Shown here: in pieces, positions 1 through 7,826 of the stretch
Layout of the letters: each line of letters opens with the position of its first letter
Numbering within the stretch: the first letter of the stretch is position 1
Origin: Draconibacterium sp.
GTDB taxonomy: Bacteria > Bacteroidota > Bacteroidia > Bacteroidales > Prolixibacteraceae
Direction: 5' to 3'
DNA: 19,270 nucleotides
Assembly (NCBI GenBank): GCA_030595485.1
Contig: JAUVDE010000013.1
Location: 1 to 19,270, forward strand
Notes under the pieces: generated by a model
Seen by the model: the letters and a program-made list of their open reading frames with translations, nothing else
Told to the model about the DNA's origin: nothing
Database searches by the model: none
Translations under genes and position numbers: made by a program

Positions 1-1194
1 AGCACTACCGTGGTAGTGCGGGTAATGCCAAAATAGCTCATCTCTGTTTATTGTTTTGTTTTCAGTTAAAATTGGCATTAGGTTTTCTCCATCGTTACTT
101 TGGTGTTCAACTCCAGCCAGGTTTAATAGGGTAGTAAAATAGTCCATACTTGTGGCCATCGTTTCTTCAGTTCTTCCCGGATTAATCACATCTGGCCCGG
201 CAACTATTAAAGGTACTCGAATTCCTCCTTCGTAACACCAACCTTTTCCAGCACGCAGCGGACCGTTATTTGTTGGCGCATTTTTTCGTGTTAGTGTTGA
301 AAGTCCACCATTGTCGCTAGTGAAAATTATCCATGTATTTTCATCCAAACCTTGTTCTTTTAAGGCTGCTAAAACCCGGCCTACATTTTCGTCCATTGCA
401 GCAACCATCGAAGCAAATGCAGCATTTTCTTGTGCCATTTTTGTCCAGCCTTCGCCTTCTTTTTTGTGCGGCACTTCTTCTATATTTAACGCAGTACGTT
501 TTGCTTCGAATTTATTGATGTGTTTATTGGCTGCTTGAATGGGCGTATGTACCGTATAAAATGCCAGGTAAAGTAAAAACGGTTCATTTTTATTCTCAGT
601 AAGAAACTTTATGCTTTCGTCGGTTAATCTGTCGGTAAGGTATTCGCCTTCAGGGCCATTGCTAAGTTTTGGGTTTTTATACGGCGAATAATAGCCTCCC
701 GGAGGACTACCTCGATGATGTCCGCCAATGTTAATATCAAATCCTTGGTCTTCGGGGAAATAACCTTCGTCACCCAAATGCCATTTACCCACAAAGCAGG
801 TTTTATATCCCTTCTCTTTTAGTTTTTCTGCTAATGTAATTTCCTCTAAGGCCAGCTCTTCTCCATCTTGAGGCCCGAGCAATGGGCGTTTTTTGGGGTC
901 TGAACCTGGTATCCAGTCCGTAATGTCAACACGGTTCGGATGTTTTCCAGTCATAAGTGCCGCACGGGTTGGACTACAAACCGGATTCGCCGCATAGGCA
1001 TTGGTAAAACGTACTCCGCTTTCTGCAAGTTTATCAATGTTCGGAGTCTCGTAAAAACTTTCGGGATAGTTGCATTTTACATCGGCCCAACCCAAATCAT
1101 CAACCAAAATAAATACAAAATTGGGTTGTTGCTTTTTTGTTGAACAGGCGAAAAGAAAAAGTGCAAGTAAAATTAAAACAGAAAGCTTTCTCAT
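1..1194 (-). CDS. S1-family sulfatase lipoprotein, C-terminus cut off by the window edge
   Basis: Reading the minus strand from the ATG at 1194 gives 398 uninterrupted residues that run off the left end. This is a formylglycine-dependent sulfatase, which hydrolyses sulfate esters, probably on polysaccharides. Residues 1-17 are a lipoprotein signal (LFLFAC, lipidated Cys17). The first metal-binding aspartates are D32/D33 in ILVDDLGW. Cys73 in C-S-P-T-R is the residue matured to formylglycine. GKWHLG (K137, H139), the TVHTP histidine (H216), SDNGG (D294/N295) and a later lysine (K317) complete the active-site set known for the family. An anaerobic sulfatase-maturing enzyme would be needed and is not in the window. 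The gene starts 24 bases after the stop of the GT83 gene, on the same strand, so it may be the third gene of that transcript. The stretch DINIGGHH..GSPPGGYYSPY resembles the S1_16-type subgroup, but the substrate cannot be read from sequence. Confidence 0.95.
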   Translation of the reverse strand, partial: MRKLSVLILLALFLFACSTKKQQPNFVFILVDDLGWADVKCNYPESFYETPNIDKLAESGVRFTNAYAANPVCSPTRAALMTGKHPNRVDITDWIPGSDPKKRPLLGPQDGEELALEEITLAEKLKEKGYKTCFVGKWHLGDEGYFPEDQGFDINIGGHHRGSPPGGYYSPYKNPKLSNGPEGEYLTDRLTDESIKFLTENKNEPFLLYLAFYTVHTPIQAANKHINKFEAKRTALNIEEVPHKKEGEGWTKMAQENAAFASMVAAMDENVGRVLAALKEQGLDENTWIIFTSDNGGLSTLTRKNAPTNNGPLRAGKGWCYEGGIRVPLIVAGPDVINPGRTEETMATSMDYFTTLLNLAGVEHQSNDGENLMPILTENKTINRDELFWHYPHYHGSA

Positions 1195-1218
1195 AACGAA
1201 ATATTGGTTTTTGCGAAG

Positions 1219-2862
1219 TTAATCTTTTGCATTCTTTTTTGTGAGAATATAGTAATAATTAATGTTGCGGACTTTGTGTCTTCTTGAACCTTGTGTTGCG
1301 GTATTTCTATTAAAAGTTTCTTTTTCTTCCAAAGTGTAAAATTTGTCAATACCCGATTTCTCAATATTTTCTTTGTCATTAACAAGTAACCCAAATTTAT
1401 TTTCTGATGGAAAGTTGTACTTGCCACCGGTTTTATCAATTAGAGGTATTGTTGTGCCATAATCCCACAACATTTCAGGCGATATTTCATCTAAAAGATA
1501 GACATTAATATTCTGCTCTTTGGATTCATCTTTTAAGTTAGATATAGGAGCCCATACTTCATTATTGTTCTGAAACTGAACCATAATTGGTGCAATTGAA
1601 AACATTAAACTTGCAAAAAGTAGAATGGACGTGTAGAATACATGAAGCATGTTTTTTCTAACAAGATTTACAAGTATAGCAGAGCCAATTATTAATAGCA
1701 ACAGTGATGCAAATACATATAATCCTAAATACGATTTTATGTTTTCGTGATAAAGAAAATATCCCGCAGCAGGGCCAATTACTCCTCCTAAACCAATAAT
1801 GCTAAAATTAAGGTAACCCGGAATCGTTTCAGCTTTATGTTTCAGCTCCTTAAATTGTCGAATAAGATATTCAATATAAAATCCGGTATTAAATGCCAAA
1901 GGAATTAATACAGGCATTAGGTAGCGCGATTTTTTTTCGGGAATTACCGATAAGAGAATCACGGCAAAAATTGTCCACAAAAAGCTGAGTTTGTATGCAT
2001 TTTTGTTTATCACCCTATTTCTTAAATATGGAAATAATAGGCTGACAAATGCTGGAATTGTCCACAGACCACTTTGAATAAAAAAGCTCCAGTAATAATA
2101 GAAAGGTTTAACCTCGTAGCTCGACCAATTTGAGGTTTCTTTTGTGGCAATTTTTATAAATACTTCAGGATCGACCATTCGTACATACATGAACCAAATT
2201 CCACCGAGTAAAATTCCAATAAGTAATGGTATTGTTGTTTTAAGTACGAATTTATTCCTCAGGCCAAATACAATTGCATAAGCTAAAAGAAAGGGGAGAA
2301 GCAGTGCATATAAAGATATTGGCCCTTTACTTAATACCGAAAACGCAATAAATAAAGTGGCAAATAGTAAGTTCTTCGTTTGCTTAAATTCATATGCGGA
2401 AAGCAAGTGAAAAATGGCAATTAGCATAAAAGCATGTGTGTAAATATCCCATGGAGCTTCGATACAAATAGCCAATACATAAAACGATGTAACAGCAATA
2501 AGCCCATTAATTAAACTATGTTGTTTATTTATAAACTTTAATGAGACAAGGTAAGTATAGACACCAATAAGGCTTACCATTATTACAGCGGGGAAACGTA
2601 ACCAAAAGATATTTTGGATTCCAAACACACTTCCAAATACAGCTGTTATAAAGGTTGGCAAGGGTGGCTTTTCGTAGCGAGGAGAACCATTTAAAGTAGT
2701 AAGCAGCCAATTACCTTCGTTCAACATTTCGCGGGCGGTAATAAAATTACGTGCTTCCATAATGCTAACCAAAAGGTTACCAAGGCTTGGAAGCATTAAT
2801 GCAAAAGCCAAACATACAATAGTTGTTTTTGGGTAATTCTCAATGATTTTTATAATTCTCAT
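1219..2862 (-). CDS. ArnT-like (GT83/PMT-type) integral membrane glycosyltransferase
   Basis: This 547-residue polytopic protein has roughly 11-13 hydrophobic segments. It moves a sugar from a polyprenyl-phosphate carrier to an acceptor on the outer face of the inner membrane. The N-terminus has the family pattern: a first membrane helix (about 15-34), an acidic EARN motif at 37-40 in the first external loop, REML at 44-47, and LNG..R.EKPPLP around 57-69, as in ArnT and related 4-amino-arabinose or mannose transferases. The C-terminal 120 residues after the last helix form a soluble domain, also usual for this family. The start lies one base after the stop of the GT2 gene, so translational coupling is likely. 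The GT2 enzyme would make the polyprenyl-phosphate sugar that this enzyme uses. The acceptor (lipid A, another lipid or a protein) is not determinable here. Confidence 0.88.
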   Translation of the reverse strand: MRIIKIIENYPKTTIVCLAFALMLPSLGNLLVSIMEARNFITAREMLNEGNWLLTTLNGSPRYEKPPLPTFITAVFGSVFGIQNIFWLRFPAVIMVSLIGVYTYLVSLKFINKQHSLINGLIAVTSFYVLAICIEAPWDIYTHAFMLIAIFHLLSAYEFKQTKNLLFATLFIAFSVLSKGPISLYALLLPFLLAYAIVFGLRNKFVLKTTIPLLIGILLGGIWFMYVRMVDPEVFIKIATKETSNWSSYEVKPFYYYWSFFIQSGLWTIPAFVSLLFPYLRNRVINKNAYKLSFLWTIFAVILLSVIPEKKSRYLMPVLIPLAFNTGFYIEYLIRQFKELKHKAETIPGYLNFSIIGLGGVIGPAAGYFLYHENIKSYLGLYVFASLLLLIIGSAILVNLVRKNMLHVFYTSILLFASLMFSIAPIMVQFQNNNEVWAPISNLKDESKEQNINVYLLDEISPEMLWDYGTTIPLIDKTGGKYNFPSENKFGLLVNDKENIEKSGIDKFYTLEEKETFNRNTATQGSRRHKVRNINYYYILTKKNAKD

Positions 2863-2863
2863 A

Positions 2864-3592
2864 CTAGCTAATAAGGTTTTGCTGTTCGAGCTCGTAACTT
2901 ATATTTCGTTTTCGCATCCAGCGGTAAGCAAATACATCGATTAAAAGGCCTATTGAGCGATTGCCAATGTTAAACTTCGATTTCCCGGCTATACGCTCGG
3001 CATGTTGAACAGGAACTTGAAGAACTTTACCTCGTTGTAGTTGAATTAGTGCAGGAATAAAACGATGCATTCCCTTAAAAAATGGGAGTGATTTAGCCGT
3101 TTTTGTTTTAATAACTTTTAATGGGCAGCCGGTGTCTTTAATGCCGTCGTTAATAAGCGATCTGCGTATTGAATTACCAATAATCGACTGAATTTTTTTA
3201 TTTAAAGTATCTTTTCGTTTGGCACGAAAACCTACTACTGCATCAAACTTATCTATAGGTTCAAGCAAAAGATTAAAGTCTTCAGGATTTGTTTGAAGAT
3301 CGGCATCGATGTAGCCCACAAGTTCAGTATTGCAAGTGTTAAATCCTGCCTTAATTGCAGTACTTAGACCTTGATTTTGTTTAAACTTGATGTATTCAAA
3401 ACTTTCACTTTTCTGGCAAATCGAAACTATCTTGTCAAAACTACCATCTGTAGAGCCATCATCAACAAAAAGCACTTTGCTTTTTTTTATGGCACTCGAG
3501 AAGAATTGATTAAATGTAGACTCTATTCTGTCCAGATTATCAACCTCGTTAAACACAGGAATAATAATCGTTATTTTATATTGGTTTTGCAT
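2864..3592 (-). CDS. GT2 glycosyltransferase, dolichol/undecaprenyl-phosphate sugar synthase type
   Basis: Starting at the ATG at 3592, this is a 242-residue GT-A enzyme that likely transfers a sugar from a nucleotide donor to undecaprenyl phosphate. Motifs are the opening IIIPVFNE (residues 9-16), VDDGSTDGS (43-51), QNQGLSTAIKAG (72-83) and the metal-binding DADLQ (96-100), with KDTGCPLKV downstream. There is no C-terminal membrane domain, so it resembles soluble DPM1-like enzymes. A longer frame extends to a TTG at 3619, but the ATG start gives the normal GT2 N-terminus. A TAnnTTTG-like element at 3617-3624 would also put the transcription start downstream of the TTG. It is the first gene of the apparent GT2-GT83-sulfatase transcript; its stop is one base from the GT83 start. 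Confidence 0.9.
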   Translation of the reverse strand: MQNQYKITIIIPVFNEVDNLDRIESTFNQFFSSAIKKSKVLFVDDGSTDGSFDKIVSICQKSESFEYIKFKQNQGLSTAIKAGFNTCNTELVGYIDADLQTNPEDFNLLLEPIDKFDAVVGFRAKRKDTLNKKIQSIIGNSIRRSLINDGIKDTGCPLKVIKTKTAKSLPFFKGMHRFIPALIQLQRGKVLQVPVQHAERIAGKSKFNIGNRSIGLLIDVFAYRWMRKRNISYELEQQNLIS

Positions 3593-3616
3593 ATTGGTCA
3601 AATAAGAGATTAGCAC

Positions 3617-3624
3617 CAAAGATA
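3617..3624 (-). promoter_or_regulatory. Possible promoter -7 element for the GT2-GT83-sulfatase transcript
   Basis: On the minus strand this reads TATCTTTG, an exact fit to the Bacteroidetes -7 consensus TAnnTTTG. No good TTTG is found 19-21 bases upstream, so the call is weak. It lies about 25 bases before the preferred GT2 start at 3592. Confidence 0.35.
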
Positions 3625-3672
3625 AACTTAAAAACTAGAGGGGTTAAATAGTACAGGCTGAAATTAGGTTTT

Positions 3673-3705
3673 AAAAAAAGAAACCGTCCTGTAAAGAACG
3701 GTTTC
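3673..3705 (-). terminator. Rho-independent terminator of the M20 dipeptidase gene
   Basis: On the minus strand, GAAACCGT (3705-3698) pairs with ACGGTTTC (3687-3680) to form an 8-bp stem with a 10-base loop, followed directly by seven T residues (3679-3673). It begins about 24 bases after the dipeptidase stop at 3729, separating that gene from the glycosyltransferase operon. Confidence 0.85.
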
Positions 3706-3728
3706 GTATAAAATCTATATTAGAATCT

Positions 3729-5099
3729 TTATTTGCTCATTTCGGCAAAATACTTGTAAAACAAAGGAATGGTTTTAATACCATTGTAAAATTGTTCAAG
3801 CGGATAATTCTCATTGGGCGAGTGAATGGCATCTGCTTCAAGACCGAATCCCATTAATACGGATTTTATACCTAGTACTTCTTCGAAAGTTGAAATAATA
3901 GGAATACTGCCTCCTGAACGAACCGGAACAGGGCGTATACCATAAGTGTCGGCGTACGCTTTTTCAGCAGCTTTATATGCAGGTATGGTGATTGGACAGA
4001 CATAACCTTGTCCTCCGTGTAAAGATGTTACCTCAACTTTAACTGATTTTGGAGCAATACTTTCGAAATGCTCTTTGAATAAATCAGCAATTTTATGATG
4101 GTCTTGATTTGGAACCAGGCGACAAGAAATTTTAGCAAATGCTTTTGACGGCAGCACTGTTTTTGCACCTTCGCCAGTGTAACCACCCCAAATTCCACAA
4201 ATGTCAAAAGTTGGACGAATTCCGGTGTGCTCCATTGGAGTATAACCTTTTTCACCACTTAACTTTTCCACGTCAATTGCCTTTTTATATACTTCTTCGC
4301 TAAAAGGTGCTCCGGCTAATAACTCACGTTCTTCGGCTGAAACTTCTTCTACATCGTCGTAAAACCCGGGAATAGTAATTTTGCCATTGTCATCAACCAT
4401 TTTTGTAATCATTGATGATAGCACATTAATTGGGTTAGCAACGGCACCACCAAACAACCCTGAATGAAGATCGCGGTTCGGGCCTGTAACTTTTACTTCC
4501 CAATAAGCCAATCCTCGTAATCCTGTAGTAATCGATGGTGTTTGTGCATCTATCATCGAAGTGTCGGAAACCAAAATAATATCGGCTTTTAGCATTTCTT
4601 TGTTATTCTTACACCATTCCCCAAGGTTTGGCGAACCGACTTCTTCTTCTCCTTCAATCATAAACTTTACGTTGCAAGGAAGCGTGTTGGTTTTTACCAT
4701 CAACTCAAAAGCTTTGGCATGCATCATACCTTGTCCTTTATCATCGTCGGCACCACGTGCCCAAATCTTACCATCGCGAATTTCCGGCTCAAATGGTGGC
4801 GAATCCCAAAGTTCAATTGGATCAACTGGCATAACATCCATGTGCGAATAAACTAAAACAGTAGGTAAACTAGGGTCAATAATTTTTTCGCCGTAGGTAA
4901 CCGGGTTTCCTTCGGTCTCGTAAATATCCGTTTTATCAGCACCTGCAGCAAGTAATGTTTCTTTCCAATACTCTGCCGCCTTGTACATATCGGGTTTATG
5001 ACTCGCAATTGAACTTATTGATGGTATGCGAATTAATCCGAATAATTCCTCCAGAAAACGATCCTTGTTTTCCTCTACGTATTTATTAATGTGCTCCAT
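3729..5099 (-). CDS. M20-family zinc metallodipeptidase (carnosinase/DUG1-like)
   Basis: This 456-residue cytoplasmic dipeptidase has no signal peptide. M20 enzymes use two zinc ions to cleave di- or tripeptides. The full residue set is visible: H86-x-D88 in YSHMDVMP, the bridging Asp in ADDDKGQG (D119), the catalytic and metal glutamates in EGEEEVGS (E152/E153), D179 in LVSDTS, H212 in DLHSGLFGG of the lid domain, RSGGSIP and the C-terminal IHSPNENYPLEQF metal histidine. The dimerisation/lid domain between about 200 and 350 is present, so the length is normal for the carnosinase-like branch. The start is well supported by MEHINKYVEENKDRFLEEL. It stands alone between terminators, with a weak promoter at 5136-5166. 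Exact substrate is not deducible. Confidence 0.93.
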   Translation of the reverse strand: MEHINKYVEENKDRFLEELFGLIRIPSISSIASHKPDMYKAAEYWKETLLAAGADKTDIYETEGNPVTYGEKIIDPSLPTVLVYSHMDVMPVDPIELWDSPPFEPEIRDGKIWARGADDDKGQGMMHAKAFELMVKTNTLPCNVKFMIEGEEEVGSPNLGEWCKNNKEMLKADIILVSDTSMIDAQTPSITTGLRGLAYWEVKVTGPNRDLHSGLFGGAVANPINVLSSMITKMVDDNGKITIPGFYDDVEEVSAEERELLAGAPFSEEVYKKAIDVEKLSGEKGYTPMEHTGIRPTFDICGIWGGYTGEGAKTVLPSKAFAKISCRLVPNQDHHKIADLFKEHFESIAPKSVKVEVTSLHGGQGYVCPITIPAYKAAEKAYADTYGIRPVPVRSGGSIPIISTFEEVLGIKSVLMGFGLEADAIHSPNENYPLEQFYNGIKTIPLFYKYFAEMSK

Positions 5100-5135
5100 A
5101 ATTATTTAATTGAATTTCTTTTATAAACAGAAAAT

Positions 5136-5166
5136 GAAAAGTATAGTTTTCCGATCTATAAAAAAA
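5136..5166 (-). promoter_or_regulatory. Weak candidate promoter for the M20 dipeptidase
   Basis: The minus strand shows TTTT (5166-5163), a 19-base spacer and TACTTTTC (5143-5136). Each box differs by one base from the Bacteroidetes consensus TTTG-N19-TAnnTTTG. The spacing and the position, about 37 bases before the ATG, are right, but both mismatches fall on the conserved final G, so this is tentative. Confidence 0.35.
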
Positions 5167-5202
5167 GATATTTTGTCATAATCAGAAAGTTTTTTGGGCA
5201 AT

Positions 5203-5230
5203 AAAAAAGGGCATCCAAACGGACACCCTT
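5203..5230 (-). terminator. Rho-independent terminator of the OmpA-like/TPR lipoprotein gene
   Basis: On the minus strand, AAGGGTGTCC (5230-5221) pairs with GGATGCCCTT (5216-5207) with one G-U pair and a four-base loop, followed by a T-run (5208-5203). It starts 27 bases after the stop of the lipoprotein gene at 5257. Confidence 0.88.
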
Positions 5231-5256
5231 TCTTAAATAAGTTTATCACAACTTAA

Positions 5257-7008
5257 TTAGTCAACAATAGCTTTGAATTTAGCATTGTCGAAATATTTTG
5301 CAAATTCCATATCCGTTTTAGCAACTGCTTTCAATTTTGCATTCATATCGCAAGCAGCTTTAAGGCTGTCGAACAACATCGTTTCTTTTGCGGTACGAGC
5401 ACCTACAACAGCTTTGAAATATTCAGTCATGTAACAACCTTCTAGTGTGCAAGCATCTAAATCTTTAACAGCACCGTTGTTGTCGCCAGCCAATAATTTA
5501 GCTAAACCTGAGTTAACGTCTTTGTATTTACTGAAGTATTTAACAGCTTTTGCATATTCTGCTTTTTTAATACTTACAATACCCATGTTGTAGTTAACCT
5601 CTTCGCCAGCACCTGCAGCAGCTCCGAAAAGTGTTTCAGCATTAGCAACATCACCTTCAGTTAAAGTAACTGTACCAACATTGTTTTTAACGATAGGCTC
5701 GTTAGTTTTTAATTTTTCAGCTTTTACGAACATTGGTTTTGCATCGGCATATTTCCAAAGCTTAGTTAAAACGAAACCTGCGTTGTTTGGTCCTCTCCAG
5801 TCATTTGGGTAAACTTTAATGAAAGAGTTATAAACTGAAAGTTGCTCGTTTAAATCTTCGAACAAAGTAGCAGCATAAAGTAATTCTGCTGGATTTAATG
5901 AAGAAGCATCAGCTTTAGCAGCTGCTTTTAATTCTTCGTCAGTTTTACCAATTAACTCAACACTTGTAGTCATTTTTGCACGACGCAACTGAGGAAGTAT
6001 TTCGTCAGCAACTTCGGTGAAAGTAGCACTTAAGTTTTTGATTTCACGCTCACGAACTTCAGGGTCGTTGTACATAGAAAGTACACGTAAAATCAATTCT
6101 TTATCCTGTATGTTAGATTTCTCTAATAATTCTTTGAATCCATCCCAGTCTTCAGGAGTGTATTTTGTTTTTAACTGAACATCAACGCCAGCTTCTTTTA
6201 ATTTTTTAGCTAAAAATTCAGAAGAAGTTTCTTTACGTTTTGCAGCAAGGTTAGTGTTTAAATCAATTTCACCGTCAGGAGAAGCATAAGCAGAAACCTC
6301 AACACCTTTTAAGTTGATTCTTTCTTCTTCGTTTGCTTTTTTCGTGTAGTCTTGCAAAGCAACTACATCACTTTTACCTGTTTCGTCTTTACGAATGTTC
6401 GAACGGTTGATTAAGTATTTAATATCAGCCATCATTTCGTCAGGAACTACTCTTTGGAAAACATCGATATTTGCATCGTATTTGCCAGTAGTGTTTGCTT
6501 CGCGTTGTACTCCTAAAATAGCTTTAGGCATTGTAATTACTTTTTCGCTTGTTGCAAGAACACCGCTAGCAATTTTAATTGGATCGAAATCAACAGTTTT
6601 GTTACCTTTTGTAGCCGTAATGTTTAAATAAAGTTCTGATTTAGCCATTGCTTTATCATAAGCAGTAACATCTTTGTAACTTACACTACCACCGTTGGTA
6701 CCAATAACTTTATTATTGTCTTCTACTTTTTCTCCTTGAACGGTTACCGATTGGTATTTCGTTTCTCCACCGTCATATTTTAAAACAGGTGTAGCAGTTA
6801 AAGTAGCTTTTTTATCGAAGTATTTGGCGGGAAACCTTGTGTCGATTGCTAAATCAACTTCGCTGGCATGTGCTTCAAGCACTTCCGGATTTACTTTGAA
6901 ATTGATTTGATCGGCATTTTTCTTCATTTTGTTAAGTCCTGCACAGCTCGACAGCAGAACAGCAACCAGTACAACAAGTACAGTAGGTTTAAAGTTGATT
7001 CTCTTCAT
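5257..7008 (-). CDS. Large lipoprotein with OmpA-like region and TPR-like repeats
   Basis: From the ATG at 7008 this is a 583-residue lipoprotein. The frame extends to a GTG at 7056, but only the ATG gives a clean signal (MKRINFKP... LLSSC, lipidated Cys22). Residues about 40-190 look like a beta-rich domain. Residues about 231-350 carry an OmpA-like pattern: VEVSAYASPDGE, then NTNLAAKRKETSSEFL, ending ILPQLRRAKM. In related Bacteroidetes proteins (established family pattern) a similar YASPEG motif binds peptidoglycan or anchors the envelope. Residues about 375-540 are helical repeats with TPR-like spacing (LYAATLFEDLNEQLSVYNSFIKVYP, NYNMGIVSIKKAEYAKAVKYF). It is probably periplasmic, tethered to the outer membrane. 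It shares the OmpA-plus-TPR idea with PorE of the type IX secretion system, but the domain order differs, so that name is not assigned. A terminator follows directly. Confidence 0.85.
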   Translation of the reverse strand: MKRINFKPTVLVVLVAVLLSSCAGLNKMKKNADQINFKVNPEVLEAHASEVDLAIDTRFPAKYFDKKATLTATPVLKYDGGETKYQSVTVQGEKVEDNNKVIGTNGGSVSYKDVTAYDKAMAKSELYLNITATKGNKTVDFDPIKIASGVLATSEKVITMPKAILGVQREANTTGKYDANIDVFQRVVPDEMMADIKYLINRSNIRKDETGKSDVVALQDYTKKANEEERINLKGVEVSAYASPDGEIDLNTNLAAKRKETSSEFLAKKLKEAGVDVQLKTKYTPEDWDGFKELLEKSNIQDKELILRVLSMYNDPEVREREIKNLSATFTEVADEILPQLRRAKMTTSVELIGKTDEELKAAAKADASSLNPAELLYAATLFEDLNEQLSVYNSFIKVYPNDWRGPNNAGFVLTKLWKYADAKPMFVKAEKLKTNEPIVKNNVGTVTLTEGDVANAETLFGAAAGAGEEVNYNMGIVSIKKAEYAKAVKYFSKYKDVNSGLAKLLAGDNNGAVKDLDACTLEGCYMTEYFKAVVGARTAKETMLFDSLKAACDMNAKLKAVAKTDMEFAKYFDNAKFKAIVD

Positions 7009-7055
7009 AACAGACAAATATTTATAAGTAATTTTTAAATTTTGTATTAAGCACA

Positions 7056-7085
7056 CAAAAATAGAAAGCTTTTTATTATATGAAA
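7056..7085 (-). promoter_or_regulatory. Candidate promoter for the OmpA-like/TPR lipoprotein gene
   Basis: On the minus strand TATTTTTG (7063-7056) matches the Bacteroidetes -7 consensus exactly. TTTC (7085-7082) stands 18 bases upstream, one mismatch from the -33 TTTG. Transcription would begin about 40 bases before the ATG at 7008, which also argues against the GTG at 7056 as start. Confidence 0.45.
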
Positions 7086-7104
7086 GCCGCTAACCAATTT
7101 TTTA

Positions 7105-7734
7105 TCACAATATTAGACGGTTTATCCCTAATTTATAATCACTATTAAAAATGGCATTTTTTATTTGCTGATAATCTTCAGGATTTTTAACAAAATCGAT
7201 GTTGTTTGTGTCAATAATTAACACTGGATAGTTTGTAACCTGCTTAAAGAAATGAAAATAACCTTTACTTATTTTTTCCAGATAAGTCGGGTCAATATCT
7301 TGTTCGTAATCTCTTCCTCGCGATTCAATGTTTTTTAGCAGACGGTCGGTGTCGGCATGTAAATATACATATAAGTCGGGCTTAGGTATCGATTCAAATA
7401 CAATGTCGAATATTTGGCGAAACAAGTGATATTCATCCTCCTTCAAAGTGTTTTGAGCAAAAATGGCTGTTTTGGCAAAGTAGTAGTCGGCAACCATTAA
7501 AGGATGAAATAAATCGAGATTCAGCACTTCGTTTTTAATTTGATTGTAGCGGTCGGCTAAAAACGAAAGTTCCAGTGGAAATGAATAGCGCTCCTGATCT
7601 TTGTAAAATTTAGGTAGAAAAGGATTATCGGCAAATTGCTCCAATACCAATTTGGCATCGTTTTCTTTTGCAATCATTTGCGAAAGTGTTGTTTTGCCTG
7701 CTCCAATATTTCCTTCAATGACTAAAAATTGCAT
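7105..7734 (-). CDS. Deoxynucleoside kinase (deoxyadenosine/deoxyguanosine kinase family)
   Basis: This 209-residue cytoplasmic kinase phosphorylates deoxynucleosides in nucleotide salvage. The Walker A loop is at residues 8-16 (GNIGAGKTT), with the likely catalytic/substrate Glu at 32 (LEQF). ADRYNQI follows at 60-66, and the LID arginines lie in ESRGRDYEQ (137-145). The length of about 205-215 residues is normal for the dNK/dCK/dGK family. The start MQFLVIEGNIGAGKTT leaves no room for alternatives. The ATG lies only a few bases downstream of the terminator hairpin of the oligopeptidase gene, so its transcription start is not obvious (see findings). Base specificity cannot be read from the sequence with confidence. 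Confidence 0.92.
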   Translation of the reverse strand: MQFLVIEGNIGAGKTTLSQMIAKENDAKLVLEQFADNPFLPKFYKDQERYSFPLELSFLADRYNQIKNEVLNLDLFHPLMVADYYFAKTAIFAQNTLKEDEYHLFRQIFDIVFESIPKPDLYVYLHADTDRLLKNIESRGRDYEQDIDPTYLEKISKGYFHFFKQVTNYPVLIIDTNNIDFVKNPEDYQQIKNAIFNSDYKLGINRLIL

Positions 7735-7740
7735 ACTGCG

Positions 7741-7782
7741 AAAATAAAAATTCCCGATAACTTTTGGTCGTTACCGGGAATT
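7741..7782 (-). terminator. Rho-independent terminator of the prolyl oligopeptidase gene
   Basis: On the minus strand, 13 bases (7782-7770) pair with 7761-7749, including one G-U pair, around an eight-base loop; TTTTTATTTT follows. It is placed 45 bases after the oligopeptidase stop and ends just before the kinase ATG at 7734. Confidence 0.88.
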
Positions 7783-7826
7783 CAAAAATACAATTTATTG
7801 TATTTAAATTTTGTCTTGTTTATAAC

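Noticed and set aside
4561..4851. A 96-residue plus-strand frame inside the M20 dipeptidase gene
   Set aside because: It is antisense to the catalytic core motifs of a clear metallopeptidase, with a serine-rich artificial composition.
5257..7008. Assignment of the OmpA-like/TPR lipoprotein as PorE of the type IX secretion system
   Set aside because: PorE has a different domain order (TPR, propeller, then OmpA at the C-terminus). Here the OmpA-like region precedes the repeats and no propeller is seen.
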